Shown here: positions 6,850 to 14,084 of the stretch, piece after piece
Position numbering within the stretch: position 1 is the stretch's first letter
Layout of the letters: each line of letters begins with the position of its first letter
Source of the DNA: CAYYOS01 sp964473355
GTDB taxonomy: Bacteria; Pseudomonadota; Gammaproteobacteria; Burkholderiales; REEB80
DNA length: 16,451 nucleotides
NCBI GenBank assembly: GCA_964473355.1
Contig: CAYYOS010000049.1
Coordinates: forward strand, 1 to 16,451
Direction of reading: 5' to 3'
Made by a program: the position numbers and the translations under genes
Notes under the pieces: model-generated
The model's input: only the letters and a program-made list of their open reading frames with translations
Told to the model about the DNA's origin: nothing
The model's database searches: none

Positions 6850-7572
6850 TTAGTCCCCTCCTCCCCCACAGCCTCCACCACCGCAACCGCTATCGCCACC
6901 CGAATCACCTGCTGCAGAAGCTGATGCGTCATCCCCAATTAATCCGCCGCCGGAACACGCAAAGCTAGAACTTGAGGACGAGCCTCCACCACAATCGCCC
7001 CCTGCCCCGCTACAACCAGACGTATCGCTGGCAGCCTTGCGTTGCTGGTCCAGCGTGTAAATGAATCCACCGGCAATTTTTAGCTTTTCATCAATTGCGA
7101 ACAGCAGGGGCAGACGCGTCGGCTTGCGGGGGTTGATATTTTCTTCCCGGCAAGCGTAGCGCCATGTCAGCCGGAGCGCCTCATCGCTATACTTATTCTT
7201 CCCCATGGCGCCCGCTGGAACGTGATGAAAATACTGGCCGAAAGCAATGTCGCAGAAACATTGGTATTCACGCGTATGAAGAATAAATTCGTGCCATAAG
7301 TCGTCCACCACGCGTGAGGGCATGCCCACGAACCCTCGCTTGCTTTTTAAGTGCGCAAGAAAAAATTCACGCAAGGCTCGGGCCACCAATTGGCAATCTT
7401 TAGGCGTGAGATGGGGATGCTTTTCTCGCAACTTATCGAACATCGCCGAAAAAAACACGTAGGAGCGGATGACTTTTTCGCGCCTGGCGGCAAGCGCCTC
7501 TCGATAGAACCACAAAGTTGCGGTGCCGAGCGCGAGGATAACCGCGCCTGCAACATACATCGAATTTATCAT
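6850..7572 (-). CDS. GRDP-like membrane protein with Gly/Ser/Cys-rich tail
   Basis: About 240 residues from the ATG at 7572, chosen because GGGGA lies just upstream and the N-terminus then starts with one membrane helix (YVAGAVILALGTATLWFY). An ATG at 7722 in the same frame would run through the tandem repeat and is unlikely. The middle has DDLWHEFILHTREYQCFC, then FGQYFHHVPAG, the conserved WH/H/Y-x2-FC and HH-P residues of the plant-like glycine-rich domain protein family (GRDP, formerly DUF1399). The last 59 residues are almost only Gly, Ser, Asp, Ala and five Cys, ending in alternating Cys and Gly runs. The conserved His residues and the Cys-rich tail could bind metal, but this is not known. 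It is divergent from ada. Confidence 0.75.
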   Translation of the reverse strand: MINSMYVAGAVILALGTATLWFYREALAARREKVIRSYVFFSAMFDKLREKHPHLTPKDCQLVARALREFFLAHLKSKRGFVGMPSRVVDDLWHEFILHTREYQCFCDIAFGQYFHHVPAGAMGKNKYSDEALRLTWRYACREENINPRKPTRLPLLFAIDEKLKIAGGFIYTLDQQRKAASDTSGCSGAGGDCGGGSSSSSSFACSGGGLIGDDASASAAGDSGGDSGCGGGGCGGGGD

Positions 7573-7670
7573 TTTTCCCCGATATTTTTCTTTAAATGTT
7601 TTCGCCTGGATCAAACAGAGTTTACCGTGTGTCAATGGTGAGCGCATGCAGATTTTTAAGCACAAACTTT

Positions 7671-7702
7671 CGCGTATACATTCAAACGCGTATACATTCA
7701 AA
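7671..7702. repeat. Perfect 16-bp tandem repeat upstream of ada
   Basis: CGCGTATACATTCAAA occurs twice without a break (7671-7686 and 7687-7702), each copy containing the palindrome GTATAC. It sits 66 bases before the ada start and about 100 bases before the divergent membrane-protein gene. Spacing of 16 bases does not match a helical repeat exactly, but paired direct copies in a divergent promoter region suggest a regulator binding site. The regulator is not known. Confidence 0.6.
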
Positions 7703-7767
7703 TTAAAAAGATTTGAAAGCAAAACTCAAGGTGCAGTTTGCCAAATCGTTGCTAAACTATTTAAACC

Positions 7768-8856
7768 ATGCCTAAAACGAGCTTTGTTAAACAAGAGCAT
7801 CTGCCGCAGCCCTTCAATAGCGACGAGGACCGTTGGATGGCAGTGCGTCAGCGCGACCCGAAGGCGGACGGCCAGTTTTATTATTCAGTGGCGACGACTG
7901 GCGTGTTCTGCCGTCCATCTTGCCCTTCTCGCTTGGCTAAACGAGAGCACGTGAGTTTCCACCATACCCCAGATGAAGCATTGCGTGCCGGCTTCCGCCC
8001 TTGTAAGCGTTGTAAGCCGGAACAGCCTACACTCGCCGAGCAACATGCAACAACGATTGCGCGAACATGTGAACTGATTATTAACGCTGAAGCGTCGCCC
8101 ACGCTAGCCGTATTGGCGCATGCGGCGGGTATGAGTCGCTATCACTTTCATCGTGTTTTTAAAGCCATCACCGGCCTCACGCCCAAGGCGTATGCCACCG
8201 CACATCGGGCAAAACGAGTTCGAGCGATGCTAGCCCGTCGTGGCGACATCACTGAGGTTATCTATAGCTCGGGGTTTAATTCCGCTGCGCCTTTTTATGC
8301 CAGCTCCAGCCAAACCCTGGGTATGACGCCAACTAACTTTAGCGCGGGTGGCGCCAACACTATAATTCGTTTCGCGCTAGGCAAATGTACGCTCGGCAAC
8401 ATCTTAGTAGCCGCAACAGATAAAGGCGTGTGCGCCATTTCATTGGGTGACGATCCCGAAATCCTAGTGCGCGAATTGCAGGATCAATTTCCTCGCGCTG
8501 AATTCATCGGCGATGATAGCCAATTTAAAACCATTGTTTCGCTAGTCGTGGGTTTTGTGGAGGCACCCGCCTTAGGGCTGCAGCTGCCTTTGGATGTGCG
8601 CGGTACGGTGTTCCAACATCGGGTATGGCAGGCCCTCCGAGGCATTCCCTCGGGGACTACCGCAAGCTATAGCGACATAGCCAAACGGATAGGCTCGCCT
8701 AAGGCAGGCCGTGCCGTTGCCCAGGCTTGCGCCGCCAACACGATAGCCGTTGCAATTCCCTGCCATCGCGTGGTGCGGCACGATGGCGCGATTTCCGGTT
8801 ACCGCTGGGGTGTCGAACGCAAGCGCAGGTTATTGCGACGAGAAGGCAATAAATGA
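7768..8856 (+). CDS. ada: Ada: methylated-DNA repair and transcription activator
   Basis: A 362-residue full-length Ada with all three parts. The N-terminal zinc domain has FCRPSCPSR and CKRC; Cys48, 52, 79 and 82 keep the exact spacing of Escherichia coli Cys38, 42, 69 and 72, so Cys48 should accept a methyl group from DNA phosphotriesters. An AraC-type helix-turn-helix follows (GMSRYHFHRVFKAITGLTP). The C-terminal O6-methylguanine transferase domain has IPCHRVV with acceptor Cys332, then GYRWGVERK. Methylated Ada normally activates its own gene and alkA. The alkA gene follows after 74 bases on the same strand, as expected for an adaptive-response unit. I looked for an Ada box of the Escherichia coli type upstream and saw no convincing match. 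Confidence 0.96.
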   Translation: MPKTSFVKQEHLPQPFNSDEDRWMAVRQRDPKADGQFYYSVATTGVFCRPSCPSRLAKREHVSFHHTPDEALRAGFRPCKRCKPEQPTLAEQHATTIARTCELIINAEASPTLAVLAHAAGMSRYHFHRVFKAITGLTPKAYATAHRAKRVRAMLARRGDITEVIYSSGFNSAAPFYASSSQTLGMTPTNFSAGGANTIIRFALGKCTLGNILVAATDKGVCAISLGDDPEILVRELQDQFPRAEFIGDDSQFKTIVSLVVGFVEAPALGLQLPLDVRGTVFQHRVWQALRGIPSGTTASYSDIAKRIGSPKAGRAVAQACAANTIAVAIPCHRVVRHDGAISGYRWGVERKRRLLRREGNK

Positions 8857-8930
8857 AGCGCCTTTGCAGGCACATTCTTCTAACCTGCATGCTATTCTGT
8901 GAGCTTGCATTGTTAGTTTAAAATTACCGC

Positions 8931-9587
8931 GTGGCACGCAAAATAAAGCGGGATCCATTCGGCCTGGGCATCGCGCATCTTTGTGCCTGCGATCCCGACT
9001 GGGCCAATTTAATCACGCGCATCGGCCCGTGTGGGCTGCCCTTGAATTCTGAACGCGAGCCTTACGAGGCCTTAATTCGTGCCATTGCACATCAGCAAAT
9101 TCACGGCCGCGCAGCCGAAGCCATCACCAATCGATTTTTAGCGCTTTATCCCGGCGTAACGTTTCCCTCCGCGTCCCAGGTTTTGTCAACCGATCCCGAT
9201 ACCATGCGCGCTTGCGGTTTTTCCGCAGCCAAAGTCGCCAGTATCCGAGGCATTGCCGAGCAAACTTTAAACCACATCGTTCCCAGTCGTGATCATGCGC
9301 TGACTTTGCAGGATGAGGATTTAATCGCGCGCTTAACTTCGATACGCGGCATTGGACGTTGGACGGTAGAAATGTTGCTAATCCATACGCTGCGGCGACC
9401 TGATGTGTTACCGGTGGACGATTTTGGCGTACGCGAAGGCTGGCGCGCCATGAAATCGTTGCCTCGGCCACCATCACCTAAAGAGCTGTTAAAAATCGGT
9501 GAAGCCTGGCGACCTTATCGTTCCATCGCCACCTGGTATTTATGGCGGGCTGCGGACGAGACTAAGCGAATCCGGGCCACAACCTAG
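8931..9587 (+). CDS. alkA: AlkA-type DNA-3-methyladenine glycosylase II
   Basis: A 218-residue protein of the helix-hairpin-helix glycosylase family, starting with GTG. It has ALIRAIAHQQI in the N-terminal helical part. The hairpin is LTSIRGIGRWTVEMLLI (about residues 135-151), followed by DVLPVDDFGVREG, in which Asp164 is in the place of the catalytic Asp238 of Escherichia coli AlkA. The enzyme would remove 3-methyladenine and similar bases from alkylated DNA. It lacks the extra N-terminal domain of Escherichia coli AlkA (282 residues), which is usual for the shorter AlkA/MAG forms. Only 74 bases separate it from ada, so joint induction is likely. Confidence 0.93.
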   Translation: MARKIKRDPFGLGIAHLCACDPDWANLITRIGPCGLPLNSEREPYEALIRAIAHQQIHGRAAEAITNRFLALYPGVTFPSASQVLSTDPDTMRACGFSAAKVASIRGIAEQTLNHIVPSRDHALTLQDEDLIARLTSIRGIGRWTVEMLLIHTLRRPDVLPVDDFGVREGWRAMKSLPRPPSPKELLKIGEAWRPYRSIATWYLWRAADETKRIRATT

Positions 9588-9645
9588 ACATCATCAAACC
9601 GCCTCAATCTTCCAGCGCAAATGACTCAAAGAGCTGGGTAATAAA

Positions 9646-9662
9646 TCACATCACGTTTGTGA
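9646..9662. promoter_or_regulatory. TCACA-N7-TGTGA inverted repeat
   Basis: TCACA (9646-9650) and TGTGA (9658-9662) form a dyad with a 7-base spacer about 80 bases before the small-protein gene at 9744. The half-site order is the reverse of a CRP site (TGTGA-N6-TCACA), so CRP binding is not claimed. It may be an operator or chance. Confidence 0.25.
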
Positions 9663-9743
9663 CTTCCTACCTTTATAACCTTCTCATGACGCTCGAAAAT
9701 GGGAACCGTAGCAGTTGCCGCTACCAACCCAAAGGAGTATCCC

Positions 9744-9971
9744 ATGAGAGATTATCTGCTTGGATTAGGCTTAGGACTGATCACCGTATACTCACCCGCC
9801 TTTGCGAGTGAACCACCTGACGAAGATGGCCGGGAGAAACAAAGCGCGGACGACGCTGCGACGCCATCATTGGCAAACGTTAAACTAAAAAAAGTCCGCA
9901 CCGCTGGAACTGACGCTTTCGCACCCGCCAAAGTTCCGGGCTATATCGACGGAGGCCGTTATGGCGACTAA
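9744..9971 (+). CDS. Small predicted exported protein, unknown function
   Basis: A 75-residue protein. The ATG at 9744 has an excellent ribosome site (AAAGGAG, 7 bases upstream), so an earlier in-frame ATG at 9699 is rejected. Residues 1-21 look like a signal peptide with a hydrophobic core (LLGLGLGLITVYS) ending at AFA-S. The mature part is acidic at first (EPPDEDGREKQSADD) and basic further on (LKKVRTAG), ending KVPGYIDGGRYGD. I do not recognise a family. Its end overlaps the start of the next small gene by 11 bases, and the ribosome site of that gene lies within this one, so the two are probably translated together. The pair ends at an intrinsic terminator. Confidence 0.68.
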   Translation: MRDYLLGLGLGLITVYSPAFASEPPDEDGREKQSADDAATPSLANVKLKKVRTAGTDAFAPAKVPGYIDGGRYGD

Positions 9972-10167
9972 AGTTATCCGCGTTCTCTCGCGGCAGCCTA
10001 ATTTTCCGCATTTAGCCAGGACCGATGGGACAACTATGGCCATTTGCGGCGTCTACCTCAACCCTGACTTGTCGCTGGAGCAATTGGGCCTGGCGCCTTT
10101 TAATCCTGAGAATCTGCCCTGGTGGCAGCCGGAAGACCGCACTACGCCCGATAACAAATTGTCTTAA
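9961..10167 (+). CDS. Small protein of unknown function, overlapping the previous gene
   Basis: A 68-residue protein with no signal peptide or membrane helix. A strong GGAGG lies 5 bases before the ATG, inside the upstream gene, which supports real translation. The sequence is proline- and asparagine-rich, with a hydrophobic centre (TTMAICGVYLNPDLSLEQLG) and a Pro-Trp-Trp motif near the C-terminus. I know no family with this pattern. The two genes are in different frames; a frameshifted single gene is possible in principle, but both have their own good ribosome site. The intrinsic terminator lies 12 bases after the stop. With the exported partner it forms a compact two-gene unit. Confidence 0.58.
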   Translation: MATKVIRVLSRQPNFPHLARTDGTTMAICGVYLNPDLSLEQLGLAPFNPENLPWWQPEDRTTPDNKLS

Positions 10168-10179
10168 GGTATAGTAAGC

Positions 10180-10208
10180 GGGGCGCTGGAGGGCAGCGTT
10201 CCTTTTTT
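10180..10208 (+). terminator. Intrinsic (rho-independent) terminator
   Basis: A 9-bp stem GGGGCGCTG/CAGCGTTCC (two G-U pairs) closes a 5-base loop and is followed at once by six Ts. This is a textbook intrinsic terminator for plus-strand transcription of the two small genes at 9744-10167. It also marks the next gene (10255) as a separate unit. Confidence 0.82.
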
Positions 10209-10254
10209 GTACTTAGCCTAGCTGCTAACTTTTTGACTAGACTGTTGAGGGGCC

Positions 10255-10575
10255 ATGCGGATTGTGTTTTTGGCACTTATTTTCTTGGCGTCACCGGCGT
10301 TCGGGGTCGACGACCCTGAGACCAAGCGACTGGAGGCCTTGGGTAAAAAATGCCAAGCCGCAAGAACTGCTAAACTCGCACCTATACGAGCAAAGCTGGT
10401 TGATAAATGCGTGAAAGAAGAGCGGCGACCGCGCGCCGAATGCGAAGTTGAGATCAGCACCTACGGGGAAAACCAAAGCACCGCATCGGGGCGAGGCGTA
10501 AAGCCGGGCTTATTTTATGACCTGCCAGAATGTTTGGCGGAATTTAGAGCGCACCAGTCGCCTTTGAAAAGATGA
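10255..10575 (+). CDS. Small predicted periplasmic protein with four cysteines
   Basis: A 106-residue protein with a clear signal peptide (MRIVFLALIFLASPAFG, cut near residue 17). The mature part is highly charged and mostly helical, with four cysteines (Cys33, 52, 63, 93) that could form two disulfides in the periplasm. The basic stretch between them (KLVDKCVKEERRPRAEC) is followed by a Gly/Tyr-rich segment (STYGENQSTASGRG). The ATG has GAGGGG 4 bases upstream. I do not recognise a named family, so no function is given. It lies after a terminator and before a 209-base gap, so it probably has its own promoter; none was clearly identified. Confidence 0.7.
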   Translation: MRIVFLALIFLASPAFGVDDPETKRLEALGKKCQAARTAKLAPIRAKLVDKCVKEERRPRAECEVEISTYGENQSTASGRGVKPGLFYDLPECLAEFRAHQSPLKR

Positions 10576-10755
10576 CAGCCGTTAGGGAGGCGCAGGCACT
10601 AAAAGGCGATTCGTCTATTAGTGTCAAGACGGGTCCTTCGAAATCCCAAGCAACCTGTCTGCTTTGATCTTATCCTGTCGGCCCGAACTCCGTTTGGTAT
10701 GCGCAGTCTCATAGTAAATGCTTAAATCCACTCTGGTAGCGATTTGTCTTTTTCA

Positions 10756-10788
10756 ATGACCATGACCATGCAAAGCCCCGTACCGTGA
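10756..10788 (+). other. Possible 10-codon leader ORF
   Basis: ATG ACC ATG ACC ATG opens a 10-codon frame (MTMTMQSPVP) whose TGA overlaps the GTG start of the next gene in a GTGA. The overlap is typical of translational coupling. There is no visible ribosome site before the ATG, so it may be chance. Confidence 0.2.
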
Positions 10789-11537
10789 TATTTAAACAGC
10801 TGTTTGAACCCGAGTCCTCCACCTATACCTACCTGCTAGGCTGCGAGCAGACTGGCACAGCGGTTCTTATTGACCCCGTGCTGGAAATGGCCGAACGTGA
10901 CTTAGAGGTACTCCGCAAACTTAATCTTAAACTGACTTACAGTTTAGAGACTCACATCCATGCGGACCATCTGACGGGCGCATTGCGCCTAAAAGCTTTA
11001 GTGGATAGTAAAATCGCCGCGCCGAAATTGGACGGCTTAAGTTGCGTTGACATCGGGGTAGAGGAAGGCGCCGCCTTTAAGGTTGGGTCTATTACCTTGA
11101 GACCTTTGCATACACCGGGGCACACTGACAATCATCATGCTTACCTTATTGAACAAGATTCCGTCATTCGACTATTTACTGGCGATGTATTGTTAATTGA
11201 TGGTTGCGGACGCACCGATTTTCAAAACGGCGACAGCAAAAAGTTATTCCATTCAGTGCGCGATAAATTATTTGCTCTCCCCGAGGAAACGCTAGTGTAT
11301 CCCGCCCACGACTATGAAAATCGTCGCGTGTCCAGCATCGGTCAGGAAAAAATTCGCAACCAGCGTTTAAATATCAAGCGTAGCTTAGAAGAGTTTGTGG
11401 AGATTATGGCCAATCTCAATTTGCCTTACCCTAAAAGAATAGATTGCGCCGTGCCTGGCAATCACTTGTGCGGACAATGTGCGCCGGATGCGCCGGAGTG
11501 GTGCAGAAGTCCGTGCGATGCGCATGATCAGGGTTGA
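10785..11537 (+). CDS. ETHE1-type persulfide dioxygenase (metallo-beta-lactamase fold)
   Basis: A 250-residue enzyme of the ETHE1/SdoA family, which oxidises glutathione persulfide to sulfite and glutathione with one iron and O2. The N-terminus (MIFKQLFEPESSTYTYLLG) is that of the family, which supports the GTG start at 10785; no other start fits upstream before the in-frame stop at 10737. The iron ligands are in THIHADH (His57, His59), then HTPGHTDNHH (His113) and FTGDVLLIDGCGRTDFQ, with YPAHDY late. The role would be to detoxify or use sulfide-derived persulfide. The tail is odd: after the usual PKRIDCAVPGN end, it continues with CGQCAPDAPEWCRSPC, giving five Cys in the last 29 residues, which could be an extra metal site. 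Confidence 0.93.
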   Translation: MIFKQLFEPESSTYTYLLGCEQTGTAVLIDPVLEMAERDLEVLRKLNLKLTYSLETHIHADHLTGALRLKALVDSKIAAPKLDGLSCVDIGVEEGAAFKVGSITLRPLHTPGHTDNHHAYLIEQDSVIRLFTGDVLLIDGCGRTDFQNGDSKKLFHSVRDKLFALPEETLVYPAHDYENRRVSSIGQEKIRNQRLNIKRSLEEFVEIMANLNLPYPKRIDCAVPGNHLCGQCAPDAPEWCRSPCDAHDQG

Positions 11538-11839
11538 TTCAGCGGATTTGCCTATTTGGTGGTGTTGGTTGAGCAACGCGCTATACCGCGTTACCTGAGA
11601 TCGGGTCGAGCCCATCTTTCCAAAAAACATGAAAGAGACTTTAACGTCTTATGGAATGCCAGCGAACACTCGGTTATCCGTGATCGAGTGTATCAAATAG
11701 TCCTAAACGTTTTACATGTTATAGGCCCTGCCCACTCGCTCCGGGAGCAGCAATTTCCCCTCGGTTCCATTTGTGCTTTAGCGTTTAGGTCTATTAATGA
11801 TAAACTTTGAGCCTTTGGTTTTTAGGGAAGTTAAACCTC
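11538..11839. other. Intergenic region before the SulP gene
   Basis: About 300 bases without a credible gene. A small hairpin (AACGCG, loop, CGCGTT at 11575-11592) lies shortly after the persulfide dioxygenase, but no T-run follows. The second half is AT-rich (TTTACATGTTATA near 11711-11723; TTAATGAT near 11794) and could carry the promoter of the SulP gene, but no clear -35/-10 pair was found. Confidence 0.4.
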
Positions 11840-13990
11840 GTGCCGGTCGAACGCCGATCTCTCTCTCGCATTTTACCTTTTTTACGTTGGCTTCCTTTAC
11901 GCGCGGAAACACTTAAGGCCGACTTGCTGGCGGGCGTCACCGTTGCGCTGGTACTTATTCCGCAATCGATGGCGTACGCCCAGCTCGCTGGTTTACCGGC
12001 TTATTTTGGTTTATATGCCGCTTTTCTGCCGGTAATGGTGGCGGCGCTGTTTGGATCTTCCAACCAACTGGCGACCGGCCCCGTGGCGGTTGTTTCCTTG
12101 TTAACCGCTTCGGCGTTAATCCCCTTAGCGGCCGTGGGTTCCGAACAATTTGTTGCGCTCGCCATTTTCTTGGCATTTCTCGCCGGTGTGGTGCAGTTGT
12201 TATTAGGTATTTTCAAGTTAGGCAGCATCGTTAATTTTATTTCGCATCCCGTCATTGCGGGCTTTATCAACGCTGCTGCCATTATTATCGGTTTATCCCA
12301 ACTTAATAAATTAATGGGCGTCACGACCTCGCGCAGTGACTATTTTTTACAAGATATTTGGGGCGTCGTCTCGCAGGCGGGTTACACCCATTTACCTACT
12401 TTAGTTATGGGTGTCTCAGCCCTAGTTGGAATGTGGCTGTTAAGAAAATATTATCCTAAGGTACCCGGCGTTTTGGTCGCTGTGCTTGTCGCAACAGTTG
12501 TCAGTTGGTTAACGGGATTTGAACTTAACGGCAGCGCCCATATAACGCAAATCACTGATCCCGTCATCAAGACAATGGCGGAAGAGTATTCGCAGACGGA
12601 AGCGGAAATCAAAGCCTGGGAAAGTGAAATTAATACTAAAACCAGTGCGCTACGAACCTTGCAACGTAGCGAATCGGGACGTAACGTCAGCATAGCTAAG
12701 CTTAATTATGAAATTGAATTATTAAAATTGCAGCAGAATGACGCCGCGCTGGAAAATCGCAAGCGGCAGCGCGCGCTGCGAAAATTCGTGTTTGCCTTGG
12801 AGCCGGCGGCAAATAATGAGCCAAGCAGATTGTATTTGTTTAACCAAACCCCGGCGGGTATTAAAACAGATGGGCATCGCTGGCGAATAAAAAGTATCAG
12901 CCAAGGAGAGTTGAAACTCATCGGTGGCGGCGAAGTGGTGGGTAAGGTACCGTCGGGCTTGCCGCGAATTTCCATTCCGCCGCTGAGCTGGGATTTATTT
13001 CAAACTTTAATTTCTGGGGCGTTTCTTATTTCCGTGGTGGGATTTATGGAGGCTATTTCCATGGCCAAGGCCATGGCTGCCAAAACTAAGCAGCGCGTAG
13101 ACCCTAACCAGGAACTTATCGGGCAGGGCTTAGCAAATATCGTCGGCAGTTTTAGCCAGTCTTATCCGGTTAGCGGGTCGTTCTCGCGGTCCGCGGTTAA
13201 TCTGAATGCGGGCGCTGTTACTGGCATGTCTTCGGTGTTTACAGGATTAATTGTTTTAGTCTCGCTTTTGTTTTTAACGCCGCTTTTATATCACTTGCCA
13301 CAAGCCGTACTAGCAGCAATTATTATGCTTGCGGTAACCGGGTTAATTAATTTCAAAGCTTTTAAGCATGCATGGAAAGCCAACAAACATGATGGTATTG
13401 CGGCGGCGGTAACATTTTTCGCAACACTCGCTTTAGCGCCGCATCTCGACAAAGGCATACTGATAGGGGCTAGTTTGGCGCTAATACTTTACCTATTGCG
13501 CACCATGAAGCCCAGGGTTGCTATTTTAGGACGTCATCCGGATGGCACGTTAAGAGACGCTAAAGTGCACAATCTTCCCACGAGTGAACATATTGTGGCC
13601 GTGCGCTTTGACGGTTCACTTTATTTTGCGAATGTGCCTTTATTTGAGGACGCGATTTTAGAAGCGATTTCCAACCATCCTAAGGCGAAATTTATATTGG
13701 TCGTGGGCGATGGGATAAACCAACTTGATGCCTCAGGCGAAGAAATAATACATCACCTCGTGCAGGCCTTGCGTGAGAATGAAATAACTATCGTCTTTAG
13801 CGGCTTAAAACAACAGGTGTTGCAGGTAATGGAGAATACTGGTCTTTATTCTTACATCGGCGCCGAGAATTTCTACCGTACCGTGGATGCCGCCTTGGAT
13901 GCGATTTACCAGTCAATAAACGACGAATCGTTTGATGCTAAATTTTGTCCGCTGACGCGCAAGGAATCTGAATTGCACGTACGTGAATAG
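11840..13990 (+). CDS. SulP-family anion transporter with STAS domain and coiled-coil insertion
   Basis: About 716 residues, longer than the usual 550-600. The GTG at 11840 is preferred, with AGGGAAG 9 bases before it; an in-frame TTG at 11807 has no ribosome site. The N-terminal half has the SulP signature LIPQSMAYAQLAGLP and TGPVAVVSLLTASAL. The second half has VDPNQELIGQGLANIVGS and YPVSGSFSRSAVN, then a C-terminal STAS domain (about 582-700) with INQLDASGEE. Such transporters carry sulfate or, in BicA-type members, bicarbonate with sodium. The odd part is an insertion at about residues 230-367 between helices 7 and 8: a heptad-like charged coiled coil, then a small beta-rich segment, before GLPRISIPPLSW. 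By SulP topology this should lie in the periplasm. Bicarbonate is the favoured substrate because SbtA and SbtB follow. Confidence 0.9.
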   Translation: MPVERRSLSRILPFLRWLPLRAETLKADLLAGVTVALVLIPQSMAYAQLAGLPAYFGLYAAFLPVMVAALFGSSNQLATGPVAVVSLLTASALIPLAAVGSEQFVALAIFLAFLAGVVQLLLGIFKLGSIVNFISHPVIAGFINAAAIIIGLSQLNKLMGVTTSRSDYFLQDIWGVVSQAGYTHLPTLVMGVSALVGMWLLRKYYPKVPGVLVAVLVATVVSWLTGFELNGSAHITQITDPVIKTMAEEYSQTEAEIKAWESEINTKTSALRTLQRSESGRNVSIAKLNYEIELLKLQQNDAALENRKRQRALRKFVFALEPAANNEPSRLYLFNQTPAGIKTDGHRWRIKSISQGELKLIGGGEVVGKVPSGLPRISIPPLSWDLFQTLISGAFLISVVGFMEAISMAKAMAAKTKQRVDPNQELIGQGLANIVGSFSQSYPVSGSFSRSAVNLNAGAVTGMSSVFTGLIVLVSLLFLTPLLYHLPQAVLAAIIMLAVTGLINFKAFKHAWKANKHDGIAAAVTFFATLALAPHLDKGILIGASLALILYLLRTMKPRVAILGRHPDGTLRDAKVHNLPTSEHIVAVRFDGSLYFANVPLFEDAILEAISNHPKAKFILVVGDGINQLDASGEEIIHHLVQALRENEITIVFSGLKQQVLQVMENTGLYSYIGAENFYRTVDAALDAIYQSINDESFDAKFCPLTRKESELHVRE

Positions 13991-14084
13991 TAGAATTTGA
14001 CGGGCGTTTTTTGCTCCGCAAAGATTCCTCTATTTTGTAAATTAAGACGTACCTGTCCTCAACATCAGCTAGGTTGATTATTCA

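Noticed and set aside
7573..7722. Fifty-residue N-terminal extension of the GRDP-like protein
   Set aside because: It would translate the 16-base tandem repeat and place the membrane helix inside; the ATG at 7572 has a ribosome site.
7690..7767. Ada box before ada
   Set aside because: AATT and GCAA words are present but 14 bases apart rather than the expected 6, so I do not call an Ada operator.
9646..9662. CRP site before the small-protein genes
   Set aside because: The half-sites are in reverse order with a 7-base spacer, which does not fit the CRP consensus; kept only as a weak dyad.
9699..9743. Earlier start for the small exported protein
   Set aside because: It would add 15 residues before the signal peptide, and the AAAGGAG ribosome site fits only the ATG at 9744.
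11556..11810. 84-codon plus-strand frame before the SulP gene
   Set aside because: No ribosome site, no family features, and atypical composition; treated as intergenic.
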